A stretch of 64,000 bases of DNA from Ketogulonicigenium vulgare WSH-001 (GCF_000223375.1 NC_017384.1:496001-560000), one strand, 5' to 3'; numbered from the stretch's first letter, positions 11,399-22,227 are shown. Program-made: numbers and translations. Notes: generated by a model not told the origin, from the letters alone.

Positions 11399-12274
11399 TT
11401 AACGCAGGAAACCGATCGTGTAATCAGGCGAAAGGCCGGTGCTTGTCAGATAGGCATCCAGCGCGGCGGGTTCGGGCTGATAGGTGGTTTTCGTCTCGGC
11501 CGCGGCCAGACCGCCACTGATATAAAGGCAATCGTAATCCTCGGACAGGGCGCCTTGGACATCGGTGATGATGCCGTCGCCGATGCAGATGATGCGGCTG
11601 TGATCGACCTTGCGCCCCAGCTTGTCCAGACGGCGGCGCGCCAGATCATAGATCGGCGCATGCGGCTTGCCGAAATACAGGCTCTCGCCGCCCATCTCGG
11701 TATAGATCTGCGCCAGCTTGCCCGCACACCATTCGCGCGAATGGCCGCGATCCACGACGATATCGGGGTTCGCACACAGCAGCTTTAGCCCGCGCGCGAT
11801 GGCGCGTTCAAATTCCGGCCGGTATAGGTCGGGATCAGCCATCGGATCGGCGGGACCCGCGCAGACGATGCCCTCGGCCTGATCCAGATCCACCTCGGTC
11901 ACGTCGATGGGTGTGTCCAAGACCTTTGGCGGCTCAAGAAAGATGCGCTCATGCGGCTGGCCGACGAACCAGACCTTTTGGCCGACAACGCCGGTGAACA
12001 GCGCGGTGCGCGCCGCATCGCCCGACGTCGCAATCGCATCCCAGCTATCGGGCGCGATGCCGAAATCTTCGGTGATCTGACGCTCGACACTGGCGCGGGG
12101 TCGGGGCGAGTTGGTGACCAGCACAACCGTGCCGCCGCCTTTGCGGAAGTCCTGCATCGCGGCCACCGCATCGGGCAGCGCGCGGATGCCGTCATGCATA
12201 CAGCCCCACAGGTCAACGAAAGCGGCGTCGTAGTTCAGCGCGATTTCGCTGAAACGTTCGATAATACGTGACAT
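11399..12274 (-). CDS. HAD-superfamily class IIA hydrolase (TIGR01459-type)
   Basis: 291 residues. Motif I is DLWGCMHDG with the nucleophile Asp at residue 21, motif II is VLVTNSPRP, and motif III/IV is IICIGDGIITDVQGA. The cap between them is the IIA type, as in nucleotide and sugar-phosphate phosphatases such as NagD. Motif I has Trp-Gly-Cys-Met-His instead of a plain DxD, which is the usual form of this alphaproteobacterial subfamily. Substrate unknown. It begins one base after the ppaC stop and is likely cotranscribed with it. Confidence 0.85.
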   Translation of the reverse strand: MSRIIERFSEIALNYDAAFVDLWGCMHDGIRALPDAVAAMQDFRKGGGTVVLVTNSPRPRASVERQITEDFGIAPDSWDAIATSGDAARTALFTGVVGQKVWFVGQPHERIFLEPPKVLDTPIDVTEVDLDQAEGIVCAGPADPMADPDLYRPEFERAIARGLKLLCANPDIVVDRGHSREWCAGKLAQIYTEMGGESLYFGKPHAPIYDLARRRLDKLGRKVDHSRIICIGDGIITDVQGALSEDYDCLYISGGLAAAETKTTYQPEPAALDAYLTSTGLSPDYTIGFLR

Positions 12275-12275
12275 G

Positions 12276-13193
12276 TCAGACCTTTAGTGCGGGGATGATT
12301 TGCTTTTTCCGGCTCATGATGCCCGGCAGCACCACGGTGTCGCCCGTGACAGTGGCGCCAAAGCTTTTCTCGGCGACCTGTTTGGTCAGATCATTCGGCA
12401 CCAGCAGGGTGGCTTCTTCGTTCAGGATGTCGATGACGAACAGCAGCACTTGGTCGGCGCCATCCTCGCGGGCGACATCCAGCATGCTGGCCATCAGGCT
12501 CTCTTTGCGCGACAGCACCGTGGCGGGCGATGTGGTTTCCAGCACCGAGACGCGGAATTCGACGCCATCGACGTTGTATTCCTTGGAATCCATCCGCAGC
12601 AGCGCCGCGTCAGAGAAATGCGATACATCCGATTTCGCGGCGAACATTTCAGCCGCATAAGCAGGGATTTCGATGCCAAGGTCTGCGGCCAGCTTTTCCG
12701 CCAATGCGCGGTCAACCGGCGTGGTGGTGGGCGAGCGGAATTCCAGCGTGTCCGACAAAATGCACGACAGGATCAGACCCTTGATCGCCTCGGGCGCGGT
12801 CTCGGCGACATGGCCCATCAATTGGTGCAGCAGCGTTGCGGTGCAGGCCAGCGGGCGGATGGTGATCTCGATCGGGCCTTTGGTCTTCAGCCCGCCGATC
12901 AGCGCATGGTGGTCGATGATCGCACGGATATCGGCGCTGTTGATGCCCTCGGGCAATTCGGCTGGGTTATTGGTGTCGACGATGACGCAGGGCTGGCCCG
13001 CGGCGATTTCTGTCAGCAGGGCCGGCGTCTCGAAACCCCAACGCTTCAGCACGAAAGCGGCTTCGGTATTTGGCGTGCCCAAAACGCGGGCTTCGGCGCT
13101 GAAACCGGTGGCGTTCAGATACCAGGCCCAGATCAGGGCCGAGCCGGTTGCGTCGGTGTCAGGGGATTTATGGCCAAAAACCAATGTCGTCAT
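12276..13193 (-). CDS. ppaC: Manganese-dependent inorganic pyrophosphatase (family II)
   Basis: 305 residues. The DHH-family enzyme hydrolyses pyrophosphate in the cytosol. Metal ligands are visible in GHKSPDTDATGSA near the N-terminus, VIVDTNN, and the DHH motif IIDHHALIGG; the C-terminal substrate-binding motif is SRKKQIIPAL. This is the family II type, unrelated to the common Ppa enzymes. The next gene upstream is groES on the other strand. Confidence 0.95.
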   Translation of the reverse strand: MTTLVFGHKSPDTDATGSALIWAWYLNATGFSAEARVLGTPNTEAAFVLKRWGFETPALLTEIAAGQPCVIVDTNNPAELPEGINSADIRAIIDHHALIGGLKTKGPIEITIRPLACTATLLHQLMGHVAETAPEAIKGLILSCILSDTLEFRSPTTTPVDRALAEKLAADLGIEIPAYAAEMFAAKSDVSHFSDAALLRMDSKEYNVDGVEFRVSVLETTSPATVLSRKESLMASMLDVAREDGADQVLLFVIDILNEEATLLVPNDLTKQVAEKSFGATVTGDTVVLPGIMSRKKQIIPALKV

Positions 13194-13343
13194 AGTGATA
13201 TCCTGCGTGAATTTGGTGCAGACGCCTGCATTTCGGCCGGTTTATAGGGGGCGGGCCACGAGATGTCACTTGCCAGCGGCGGGCTTTCGCCCGTTGTCAT
13301 GCAAATTTCACGCATGCCGCCGAAAACTTCCGCACCACAAGAG

Positions 13344-13373
13344 TTGACATAAGCGCTGTTCGATCCCTAAGTA
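13344..13373 (+). promoter_or_regulatory. groESL promoter
   Basis: TTGACA and TAAGTA separated by 18 bases, with the CIRCE operator starting 7 bases after the -10. CCCTAAGT also resembles the -10 of heat-shock (RpoH) promoters, so dual recognition is possible. Confidence 0.6.
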
Positions 13374-13380
13374 AGGATCG

Positions 13381-13407
13381 TTAGCACTCGGGACTGATGA
13401 GTGCTAA
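13381..13407 (+). promoter_or_regulatory. CIRCE operator (HrcA binding site)
   Basis: TTAGCACTC-N9-GAGTGCTAA, an exact match to the CIRCE consensus, in the groESL leader. HrcA binds CIRCE and represses chaperonin transcription until heat stress. hrcA itself is not in the window. Confidence 0.97.
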
Positions 13408-13440
13408 AAACCATATTTTGATGAGCTGAGGAGCCGCAAG

Positions 13441-13728
13441 ATGGCATTCAAGCCGCTTCATGACCGTGTGGTCGTGCGCCGTGTGCAAAGCGAAGAAAAG
13501 ACCAAGGGCGGTCTGATCATCCCCGATAGCGCAAAAGAAAAGCCCGCTGAGGGCGAAGTCGTCGCCGTTGGCGAAGGCGCACGTAAGGATTCGGGCGAGC
13601 TGATCGCACCTTCGGTGAAAACCGGCGACCGCGTTCTGTTCGGTAAATGGTCGGGCACCGAGATCACCGTCGAAGGTGAAGAGCTGCTGATCATGAAGGA
13701 AAGCGACATTCTGGGCATTATCGCCTGA
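13441..13728 (+). CDS. groES: Co-chaperonin GroES
   Basis: 95 residues. GroES is the heptameric lid of the GroEL folding chamber. [14 protein letters not shown], the mobile loop [18 protein letters not shown] and the end [12 protein letters not shown] (ELLIMKESD) are the usual landmarks. It is preceded by GAGGAGCC as ribosome site and followed 42 bases later by groEL. Confidence 0.98.
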   Translation: MAFKPLHDRVVVRRVQSEEKTKGGLIIPDSAKEKPAEGEVVAVGEGARKDSGELIAPSVKTGDRVLFGKWSGTEITVEGEELLIMKESDILGIIA

Positions 13729-13752
13729 TTTCGCCCTTCCGGGAAACCATAG

Positions 13753-15414
<1,662 letters not shown>

Positions 15415-15439
15415 TCATCCGGCCAATTGGTCTGACGGG

Positions 15440-15472
15440 AAGGGCTCGCGGCAACGCGGGCCCTTTCTTTTT
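15440..15472 (+). terminator. Terminator after groEL
   Basis: 11-bp stem AAGGGCTCGCG / CGCGGGCCCTT (one G-T pair) with loop GCAA, followed by TCTTTTT. Confidence 0.9.
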
Positions 15473-15518
15473 GCACGAAAATCGCGGCAAGGTGGCGGCG
15501 CTACAGACAGGATAGAAT

Positions 15519-17066
15519 ATGACCTCGGGCATCCACCACGTCACCGCCGTTACTGCAAATGTGCAGCGCAATGTCGATTTTTACGCGGGGTTTCTGGCCC
15601 TGCGTCTGGTCAAGCGCACCGGCGGCTTCGAGGATGCCGAACAGTTGCACCTGTTTTATGGCGATCAGCTTGCCAGCCCCGGATCGCTGATCACCTTTCT
15701 GGTCTGGCCCGATGGCGCGCATGGCCGCGTCGGCCTCGGGCAGGTCAGCGAGATCGCCTTTGCGGTGCCGCTCGCCAGTATCGGTGACTGGCTGCAAAGG
15801 GCAATGGCGGCGGGTATTCCCTTTACCGGCCCCGCGCGCGAATTGGGCGAGCCTGTGCTGCGCCTGCGCGACCCCGACGGGATTATCGTCAAGCTGGTCG
15901 GGACTGATCTGCCTGCGGATGCCCCTTTGCCCGATCCGATGGCCCCGACCCGCATCCGCGCGGTGACGATCCTGACCGAGGATGCCGAGGCAACGGGCGC
16001 ATTCATCGCGCGTTTCGGCTATAGCGTGGCGCTGCGCGACGGGCCGTTCATCCGGATGCAATCCGACCGTGATGTGGTGGATATCCGACAATCCGCGGGC
16101 TTTGTGACCGGGGGCCCGGGCGCTGGGATTTTTGATCACGTCGCTTTTCGTGCGCCCGATGTCGATGCCGTCCGCCAGATGCGCCTTGACTTGCGCGACC
16201 ACGAGGGCGTGACCCATGTCCATGATCGCAAATACTTTTTCTCGCTCTACGTGCGCGAGCCTGCGGGGACATTGATCGAATATGCCACCGATGCGCCCGG
16301 TTTCTTGCTAGATGAGCGCGCCGAGGACTTGGGCAGCGGGCTGTTCTTGCCCGATAATGCGCTGGACCGTGCGGCGGATCTACAGGTGATGCTGCCGCAA
16401 TTTGCACTGCCGGGTGCGCCGCGCCGCCCCATTCGCACGCTGGATTTCAGCCACCGTTTCTATGATCCGGCCGACCCCGATGGATCGGTGATCGTGCTGC
16501 TGCACGGCTCGGGCGGGACCGAGGCCGATCTGATGCCCATTGCCGCCGCCGCCAATCCGCGCGCGACACTGATCGCCCTGCGCGGTCGCGCGACCGAGGA
16601 GGGCAGCCTGCGCTGGTTCCGCCGTTTTGGCGCGGGCCAGTATGATCAGGCCGACATCCGTGCCGAGGCCGCCGCCTTTGCCGCCTTTATGGAGGATCTG
16701 CGCACGGGCTATGGCATCGCGATCAGCGATGTCACGTTCCTTGGCTATTCCAATGGCGCGAATTTCATCGCGGCGGCGATGCGGCTTTATCCGCAGCTTG
16801 CCACCCGCACGGTTCTGCTGCGCGCCGCCGAAGTGCTGGAGGGGGCGCCCGCAGTGGCGCTGGATCATGTGCCGATTACGCTAATCCTTGGCCGCGATGA
16901 CAGTTTCCTGCCCGAAGGCCAGCGGCTTGCCGCAGCGCTGGAGGCCGCAGGCGCGCAGGTGCAGGTCACCCTGCTGCCCGCAGGCCACGGCCTTGACCCG
17001 CACGAGGCGGCGGCCGTGGCCGAGGCTTTTAGCGGCGCGGTGCCGTCAGACGCGCCGCAATCTTAA
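15519..17066 (+). CDS. Fusion of a VOC (glyoxalase-fold) dioxygenase-like protein and an alpha/beta-hydrolase esterase
   Basis: 515 residues in two parts. Residues 1 to about 300 hold paired VOC modules (GIHHVTAVTANVQRNVDFY; HVAFRAPDVDAVRQM; LIEYATDAPGF), like ring-cleaving dioxygenases of the MhqO/LinE-like group, with the metal ligands plausible at His6, a central His in IFDHVAF and Glu in LIEYATD. Residues about 310-515 form a carboxylesterase/phospholipase-type hydrolase: VLLHGSGGTEAD (oxyanion loop), nucleophile Ser411 in GYSNG, Asp in LGRDDSF and His in LPAGHGLDPHE, like MhqD. In Bacillus mhqO and mhqD are adjacent separate genes for quinone/thiol-stress resistance; the same role here is inference. 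The 3' end overlaps the convergent DUF2798 gene by 38 bases. Confidence 0.85.
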   Translation: MTSGIHHVTAVTANVQRNVDFYAGFLALRLVKRTGGFEDAEQLHLFYGDQLASPGSLITFLVWPDGAHGRVGLGQVSEIAFAVPLASIGDWLQRAMAAGIPFTGPARELGEPVLRLRDPDGIIVKLVGTDLPADAPLPDPMAPTRIRAVTILTEDAEATGAFIARFGYSVALRDGPFIRMQSDRDVVDIRQSAGFVTGGPGAGIFDHVAFRAPDVDAVRQMRLDLRDHEGVTHVHDRKYFFSLYVREPAGTLIEYATDAPGFLLDERAEDLGSGLFLPDNALDRAADLQVMLPQFALPGAPRRPIRTLDFSHRFYDPADPDGSVIVLLHGSGGTEADLMPIAAAANPRATLIALRGRATEEGSLRWFRRFGAGQYDQADIRAEAAAFAAFMEDLRTGYGIAISDVTFLGYSNGANFIAAAMRLYPQLATRTVLLRAAEVLEGAPAVALDHVPITLILGRDDSFLPEGQRLAAALEAAGAQVQVTLLPAGHGLDPHEAAAVAEAFSGAVPSDAPQS

Positions 17067-17253
17067 ACGCCAGCGGCCCGACGATCAGGCTGACGATAAA
17101 GGCCAGCGGCCAAGCGACGATAATGCGCAGCGGCCATTGTTGCAGCCATTGCATACTTGGCCCCATGACCAGCAGCGTCAGGAAACCCGACATGATGCTG
17201 GCCATGCAAAAGGTGATGATCAGTTGCGCGATAATACGAGTCTTCAGTTCCAA
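17029..17253 (-). CDS. Small DUF2798-type membrane protein
   Basis: 74 residues with two predicted membrane helices (IIAQLIITFCMASIMSGFLTLLVM and IIVAWPLAFIVSLIVGPLAF) and a basic tail. The two-helix pattern with KTRIIAQ start and WPLAFIVSLIVGPLA is characteristic of DUF2798; function unknown. The start is TTG with GGAAAG 8 bases upstream. It overlaps the 3' end of the VOC-esterase gene on the other strand. Confidence 0.75.
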   Translation of the reverse strand: MELKTRIIAQLIITFCMASIMSGFLTLLVMGPSMQWLQQWPLRIIVAWPLAFIVSLIVGPLAFKIAARLTAPRR

Positions 17254-17551
17254 AGGGTGAGGCTTTCCAGATAATGCGGCCCCCGTGTCTGGGGCCGTGC
17301 TGCGACAGACGCCGTGGCTCTGCGCGCAGGCGCAAATGGATCTCTGGAACGCAGAGGGGCGGAATAACCAACCGCCCTTTATCTTTTCGGCTTTGCGTAT
17401 TTATCGGCGGCGAGGGCGGGGTGCAATGCGACGAAAAGGCTTGGCACCGCAGGGCCGCATTGGCTAGAATACAGACAGGCGTGTGCTGCGTGCGCCCAGG
17501 GTCCCCCTGAATACGGAGAAGTTTGAAACCTGTCTCTTGGGGAGCTTGGTC
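17254..17551 (+). promoter_or_regulatory. nhaA upstream region with a candidate promoter
   Basis: This 298-base gap holds no convincing gene. TTGGCA at 17441-17446 and TAGAAT at 17465-17470, 18 bases apart, form a good promoter about 80 bases before nhaA. A GC-rich hairpin CGGCCCC / GGGGCCG at 17277-17297 has no T-tract. Confidence 0.45.
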
Positions 17552-18745
17552 ATGTCGACGCATGAACCACGGCCGAATGGTCGCGGCGGTAACGCTACAT
17601 TTCGTAAATTTCTGGACAGCGGATCATCCGCGGGCATCGTCTTGATGGTGGTTGCGGCCCTTGCGATCATCACGGCGAATTCGCCTTTTGCGGCCAGCTA
17701 TTTCAACGCGCTGCATCTGTATCTTGGTCCGCTCAGCCTGCAGCATTGGATCAATGATGCGCTGATGGCAGCGTTCTTTTTGATGGTCGGCCTCGAGATC
17801 AAGCGTGAGATGGTCGATGGCCAGCTATCGACCTGGCCGCGCCGCATCCTGCCGGGAGTGGCGGCGCTGGGCGGTATGGCGGTGCCTGCGCTGATCTATG
17901 TCGCCTTTAACGCAGGAAATCCGGCGGCCCTGCGCGGCTGGGCGATTCCATCGGCCACCGATATCGCCTTTGCGCTGGGGGTGCTGTCGCTGCTGGGGCC
18001 ACGGGTGCCTGCCTCGCTCAAGGTGTTCCTCGCCGCGCTGGCGATCATCGACGATCTGGGCGCGGTCGTGATTATCGCGCTGTTTTATACGACGGATCTG
18101 TCCGTGGTGGATCTGGGGCTGGCGGCGGCTGTTGTGGCAGCGCTGGTGGGCTTGGGCCGGATGCGGGTCAATTCCCTTGTGCCCTATCTGGTGCTGGGCG
18201 TGATCTTGTGGGTGCTGGTCTACCGATCCGGCGTGCATGCGACGCTGGCGGGCGTGATCCTTGCGCTGACCATTCCGATCAAACGCACCCCCGCCGCGCC
18301 CGAAGCATCGCCAGCCGAATCGCCGCTGCACAGGCTCGAGCATATCCTGCAAACACCGGTCGCCTTTATCATCGTGCCGATCTTTGGTTTCGCCAATGCG
18401 GGCGTCTCGTTCGAGGGCGTTACGCTGGCGACATTCGCGCAGCCGCTGACCTTGGGTGTGGCCGCTGGGCTGTTCCTTGGCAAGTTGATCGGGGTCTTTG
18501 GCGCGGTCGCGCTGATGGTGCGCAGTGGTATCGTCGATCTGCCAGCGGCGGCCAGTTGGGGGCAGGTGCTGGGTGTGTCGCTGCTATGCGGGATCGGCTT
18601 TACCATGAGCCTGTTCATTGGCCTTTTGGCCTTTGACGACCCGGCACTGCAGGACGGGGTGAAATTCGGCATTCTGGCCGGATCGATCCTCTCGGGCACA
18701 TTGGGCTATGTCGTGCTGCGCGTGGTCCGGCGCGAGGCGCGCTGA
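17552..18745 (+). CDS. nhaA: Na+/H+ antiporter NhaA
   Basis: 397 residues, inner-membrane protein with about 12 helices. It exchanges internal Na+ for external H+. Family motifs: FFLMVGLEIKREMVDGQL, the paired Asp of helix 5 in IIDDLGAVVIIALFY, PSATDIAFALGVL, and the C-terminal GIGFTMSLFIGLLAF. The ATG at 17552 follows CTTGGGGAGC with good spacing; an upstream GTG/TTG extension is less likely. The N-terminal 25 residues are hydrophilic and probably cytosolic. Confidence 0.96.
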   Translation: MSTHEPRPNGRGGNATFRKFLDSGSSAGIVLMVVAALAIITANSPFAASYFNALHLYLGPLSLQHWINDALMAAFFLMVGLEIKREMVDGQLSTWPRRILPGVAALGGMAVPALIYVAFNAGNPAALRGWAIPSATDIAFALGVLSLLGPRVPASLKVFLAALAIIDDLGAVVIIALFYTTDLSVVDLGLAAAVVAALVGLGRMRVNSLVPYLVLGVILWVLVYRSGVHATLAGVILALTIPIKRTPAAPEASPAESPLHRLEHILQTPVAFIIVPIFGFANAGVSFEGVTLATFAQPLTLGVAAGLFLGKLIGVFGAVALMVRSGIVDLPAAASWGQVLGVSLLCGIGFTMSLFIGLLAFDDPALQDGVKFGILAGSILSGTLGYVVLRVVRREAR

Positions 18746-18781
18746 TTGCCATTGCCCTGTGTTGCTGGTTTGATGCAGGGC

Positions 18782-19573
18782 ATGAAACCGCTGATCCTGG
18801 CCGCTTTGGCCATCACCGCAGGGCCCGCTATGGCACAGACACCCGCCTTTACCCTTGCCGCGCCGGATACGGGGGAATGCGTCGTGCTGCTGCACGGCCT
18901 TGCCCGCAGCGAGGCCTCGCTTGCGCCGATGGGCGAGGCGTTGAAAATCGCGGGCTATAGGGTGGTGAACAGCGGCTACCCTTCGACCGCCGAGCCGATC
19001 GAGGCACTGGTCGCCCAGCATCTGCCGCAGGATATTGCCGAATGCGGCAAAAGGCGGGTGAATTTCGTGACCCATTCGATGGGCGGCATATTGGTGCGCG
19101 CCTATCTGGCCGACAATCATGTGCCGGATCTGGGGCGGATCGTCATGCTGGCACCGCCGAACCAAGGCTCGGAACTGGTGGATATATTTGGTGATTTCGC
19201 GCCGTTTCAATGGATGAACGGGCCGGCGGGGTTGCAACTGGGGACAGGCGCGGATTCGGTGCCGAACACGCTGGGCCCCGCGAATGGCTATGATATCGGC
19301 ATTATCGCCGGAAACGCCCCGCTGAACCCGCTGATGTCGCTGGCGTTCGAGGGCGAGCATGACGGCAAGGTCTCGGTCGCCTCGACACGTCTTGAGGGGA
19401 TGCGCGACCATCTGGTGCTGCCGGTCAGCCATACATTCTTGATGAACAACCCGCTGGTCATCGCGCAGACGGTCACCTATCTGCGCGAGGGGGCGTTCAA
19501 CCATGACCTCACCCTTGGCGGCGTGCTATCTGCTGCCGTGGATGAGGCGCTTAGGGCGTTTAACGGCCAGTGA
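18782..19573 (+). CDS. Secreted alpha/beta-hydrolase, lipase-like
   Basis: 263 residues with a signal peptide ([19 protein letters not shown], cleavage expected after AMA). The mature part starts with [17 protein letters not shown] and carries the nucleophile elbow THSMGG, as in triacylglycerol lipases and esterases. [18 protein letters not shown] looks like the acid segment, and the catalytic His is probably in [12 protein letters not shown]. Substrate unknown. The ATG at 18782 is chosen because it starts the signal peptide; a start at 18773 is possible. It lies 36 bases after nhaA and converges on purK with a 14-base overlap. Confidence 0.82.
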   Translation: MKPLILAALAITAGPAMAQTPAFTLAAPDTGECVVLLHGLARSEASLAPMGEALKIAGYRVVNSGYPSTAEPIEALVAQHLPQDIAECGKRRVNFVTHSMGGILVRAYLADNHVPDLGRIVMLAPPNQGSELVDIFGDFAPFQWMNGPAGLQLGTGADSVPNTLGPANGYDIGIIAGNAPLNPLMSLAFEGEHDGKVSVASTRLEGMRDHLVLPVSHTFLMNNPLVIAQTVTYLREGAFNHDLTLGGVLSAAVDEALRAFNGQ

Positions 19574-20624
19574 TTTGATTGATATGGCCCATTTTGCGGC
19601 CAGGGCGCGGCGCGCCTTTGCCGTAAAGGTGGATCGCCGTATTGCTGCGGGCAATGCTTGGCACTCGCAGCACGTCATCGCCGATCAGATTCTCCATCAC
19701 CACGTCGCTGTGGCGTGATCCATCGCCGAGGGGCCAGCCTGCAACCGCGCGGATATGCTGTTCGAACTGGTCGATCAGGCAGCCGTTCTGCGTCCAATGG
19801 CCCGAGTTATGCACGCGGGGCGCGATCTCGTTCACGATCAACCCGCGCGGCGTCACGAACAGCTCGACACCCAAGACACCGACATAATCCAGCGCATTCA
19901 AAATACGCGCCGCGATCAGCACCGCATCCGACCGCAGGGCAGGGCTGATGCGGGCAGGAACGGTGGTGGTGTGCAAGATGCCATTGCGGTGGACATTCTC
20001 GCCGGGGTCGAAACAGGCGATCTCGCCATCCACGCCGCGCGCACCGATGACGGAAATCTCGGCGCTGAACTCGACGAAACCTTCCAGCAGGGCGGGGGCG
20101 CCCGCCATCGCGGCCAGCGCATCCACGGCATCGGCCTCCGACTTTAGTCGCGCTTGGCCCTTGCCGTCATAACCCATGCGGCGGGTTTTCAAGATCGCGG
20201 GCGTGCCGACCGCCAGGATCGCACTGCGCAGGCTTTCGGCATCATCAACCACCGCAAAAGGCGCTGTTTGCAGGCCGATGCTTTGCAGGAATGTCTTTTC
20301 CGTCAGCCGGTCTTGCGAGGTCGCCAGCGCCCGGCGACCCGGACGGATCGGGCGCAGGGATTCCAGCAGATCCAACGCCGATGTCGGGATATTCTCGAAT
20401 TCATAGGTGACGACATCGACGCTTTCAGCAAAAGCGCGCAGGGCGGCCGCGTCGTCATAGCTGGCATGGGTCACGCGGGCGGCGGTTTCAGCGGCGGGCG
20501 AGGCGCCCGGCTCGTAAATATGGACATGCAGGCCAAGGCGCGATGCCGCAACCGCCAGCATACGCCCCAACTGCCCGCCGCCCAAAATCCCGATCGTCGC
20601 GCCCAGTTGCAGCATATCACTCAT
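19560..20624 (-). CDS. purK: N5-carboxyaminoimidazole ribonucleotide synthase
   Basis: 354 residues, ATP-grasp fold. PurK makes N5-CAIR from AIR, ATP and bicarbonate in purine synthesis. [15 protein letters not shown] at the N-terminus, [13 protein letters not shown] (ATP-binding), EISVIGARG, and [25 protein letters not shown] are the signatures. The ATG at 20624 has GAGGAGC 7 bases upstream and lies within the last codons of purE (8-base overlap), so purE-purK are translationally coupled. Confidence 0.97.
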   Translation of the reverse strand: MSDMLQLGATIGILGGGQLGRMLAVAASRLGLHVHIYEPGASPAAETAARVTHASYDDAAALRAFAESVDVVTYEFENIPTSALDLLESLRPIRPGRRALATSQDRLTEKTFLQSIGLQTAPFAVVDDAESLRSAILAVGTPAILKTRRMGYDGKGQARLKSEADAVDALAAMAGAPALLEGFVEFSAEISVIGARGVDGEIACFDPGENVHRNGILHTTTVPARISPALRSDAVLIAARILNALDYVGVLGVELFVTPRGLIVNEIAPRVHNSGHWTQNGCLIDQFEQHIRAVAGWPLGDGSRHSDVVMENLIGDDVLRVPSIARSNTAIHLYGKGAPRPGRKMGHINQITGR

Positions 20625-21105
20625 CGCGCGGCTCCTCGGGGATCGAGGCGGACAGCGCCTCGCGCCACGCATCCAGACGCGCGGCAATCGCGGCATCACT
20701 GATCGCCAGAATGCCCGCAGCCATCAGCCCGGCATTCGCGGCGCCCGCGGCACCAATCGCCATCGTGGCCACGGGAAAGCCCTTGGGCATCTGCAAAATG
20801 GAATACAGCGAATCGACGCCAGACAGCGCCCGCGTCTGCACCGGCACACCGATTACCGGCACGCGGGTTTTCGACGCCATCATCCCCGGCAGATGCGCCG
20901 CGCCGCCCGCGCCTGCGATAATCACATGCAGGCCGCGATCAACAGCGGTTTTGCCATAGGACCACAAGCGGTCGGGCGTGCGATGGGCAGATACGATCTT
21001 GGTTTCATAGGGGATTTGCAGCTCGTCCAGAATGCTTGCTGCCTCGCGCATCGTGGCCCAGTCCGACTGGCTGCCCATGATGATGCCAACTTTGATATCG
21101 CCCAT
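20617..21105 (-). CDS. purE: N5-carboxyaminoimidazole ribonucleotide mutase
   Basis: 162 residues, class I PurE. It moves the carboxyl group of N5-CAIR to C4, giving [18 protein letters not shown] at the N-terminus, [10 protein letters not shown] (substrate-binding loop) and [14 protein letters not shown] are diagnostic. The ATG at 21105 is chosen over an upstream start because the protein then begins MGDIKVGII, as usual in the family, and AGGGGAT precedes it. Confidence 0.96.
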   Translation of the reverse strand: MGDIKVGIIMGSQSDWATMREAASILDELQIPYETKIVSAHRTPDRLWSYGKTAVDRGLHVIIAGAGGAAHLPGMMASKTRVPVIGVPVQTRALSGVDSLYSILQMPKGFPVATMAIGAAGAANAGLMAAGILAISDAAIAARLDAWREALSASIPEEPRDE

Positions 21106-21151
21106 GCCGATCCCCTGTTGTTTCACGCCCCGCTTATACGCGCGCGCGAGG

Positions 21152-21370
21152 TCAGGCAATGATATCGGGCAGAATTCGGTCGGCGATTGCGGCGATCTGG
21201 TCTTTCAGCATCAGCTTTTGCTTTTTCAACCGGCGGATCATCAACATATCGCCGGTGCCGCGCGCGTCCAGCGCCTGGATCGCCTCGTCCAGATCGCGGT
21301 GTTCGCGGCGCAACATCTCCAGCTTGACGCGCAGGACCTCGGTCTCTTCCATACGGGGCGAAAAGCTCAT
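21152..21370 (-). CDS. DUF465/YdcH-family small helical protein
   Basis: 72 residues. The sequence is charged and helical: [22 protein letters not shown], then [19 protein letters not shown], the H..LD..I..L....D...I.RLKK.KL.LKD.I pattern of the YdcH family. Function unknown. It lies 46 bases upstream of purE on the same strand and may be cotranscribed. Confidence 0.88.
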   Translation of the reverse strand: MSFSPRMEETEVLRVKLEMLRREHRDLDEAIQALDARGTGDMLMIRRLKKQKLMLKDQIAAIADRILPDIIA

Positions 21371-21455
21371 CTGCGGTTACCTGTGCGTCTGGGAGGGTTC
21401 TGATTTTATACTGTGCCTTGTGCCGCCGCGCTAGCCCAGTTGCAAGGTCTGGCTA

Positions 21456-21485
21456 CTTGCAAGGGGGCGGGCAAGCGCCCATATT
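21456..21485 (+). promoter_or_regulatory. Heat-shock (RpoH-type) promoter of hsp20
   Basis: CTTGCAA, 15 bases, then CCCATATT matches the alphaproteobacterial sigma-32 promoter pattern (CTTGAAA / CCCCATnT) and lies about 67 bases before the Hsp20 start. Confidence 0.6.
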
Positions 21486-21551
21486 CACTGTACAGATGGT
21501 CGCCTATTTGGGGCCACTTTGGACACTGTCGCTAGCTATAGGACGTGCGGA

Positions 21552-21968
21552 ATGACGAAATTGACATTGGGGGCCCATCCGTTTTTGCTGGGCTTTGACC
21601 AGCTCGAGCGGTTGGTTGAGCGGACGGCGAAATCCTCGAACGAGGGATATCCCCCCTATAATATCGAACAAACCTCCGAGCGGGATTACCGGATCTCGCT
21701 GGCTGTTGCAGGTTTTTCGGAACAGGATTTGTCCATCACGGTCGAGGACCGCCAATTGGTGGTGCGCGGGCGCCAAAATGATGTGGGCGAGCGGGTCTAT
21801 CTGCATCGTGGCATTGCCACGCGCCAATTCCAGCGCAGTTTCGTGCTGGCCGACGGGATGGAAGTCGGCGAGGCCGTGCTGGAAAACGGCCTGCTGCATA
21901 TTGATTTGAACCGCCAACTGCCCGACGCCGTCGTGCAGACCATCCGCATCAAAAGGAGTGGGAAATGA
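21552..21968 (+). CDS. Small heat-shock protein, Hsp20/IbpA family
   Basis: 138 residues. The alpha-crystallin domain spans roughly residues 30-125: YPPYNIEQTSERDYRISLAVAGFSEQDLSITVEDRQLVVRG and the closing VLENGLLHIDLNR with the G-L strand. It ends with an IRIKR extension, related to the I-x-I oligomerisation motif. It holds unfolding proteins in a refoldable state. The ATG at 21552 has AGGA upstream; an RpoH-like promoter precedes it. It overlaps the DUF1150 gene by 4 bases. Confidence 0.93.
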   Translation: MTKLTLGAHPFLLGFDQLERLVERTAKSSNEGYPPYNIEQTSERDYRISLAVAGFSEQDLSITVEDRQLVVRGRQNDVGERVYLHRGIATRQFQRSFVLADGMEVGEAVLENGLLHIDLNRQLPDAVVQTIRIKRSGK

Positions 21969-22195
21969 ACACGTTGATCGATCTTGGAAAAGTTGGCCTG
22001 GGCGAAGTGGTCTATGTGAAACCCGTCGAGGTTGCGAGCCTGCCTGATGATGTGCAAGAGCGGATCGGCCAGAATATGGAGACGGTCTTTTCAATCCATG
22101 ACGCAGCCGGTGAACAATTGGCGCTGGTTGCGAACCGCGATCTGGCCTTTAAAATCGCCCGCCAATACGAGCGCACGCCGGTGGGTGTGAATTAA
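21965..22195 (+). CDS. DUF1150 family protein
   Basis: 76 residues. LGEVVYVKPVEVASL and SIHDAAGEQLALVANRDLAFKIARQYERTPVGVN are the DUF1150 pattern. Function unknown, but the family is regularly encoded just after an Hsp20 gene in alphaproteobacteria. Overlap ATGA with hsp20 shows coupling, so heat-shock induction is likely. Confidence 0.9.
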   Translation: MNTLIDLGKVGLGEVVYVKPVEVASLPDDVQERIGQNMETVFSIHDAAGEQLALVANRDLAFKIARQYERTPVGVN

Positions 22196-22198
22196 AGA

Positions 22199-22227
22199 AA
22201 AGGGCCGCATCGCGCGGCCCTTTTTTT
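22199..22227. terminator. Terminator after DUF1150, probably bidirectional
   Basis: GGGCCGC / GCGGCCC stem with a 5-base loop followed by seven T on the plus strand. The A-rich left side (AAAGAAAA) provides a T-tract for the convergent coiled-coil gene, whose stop is at 22230. Confidence 0.9.

Noticed and set aside
10301..11788. 495-codon open frame antisense to ribF and the HAD gene
   Set aside because: Same reasoning: reverse-strand shadow across genes with clear catalytic motifs.
17277..17297. GC-rich hairpin upstream of DUF2798/nhaA considered as a terminator
   Set aside because: No T-tract on either strand and no gene ends there.
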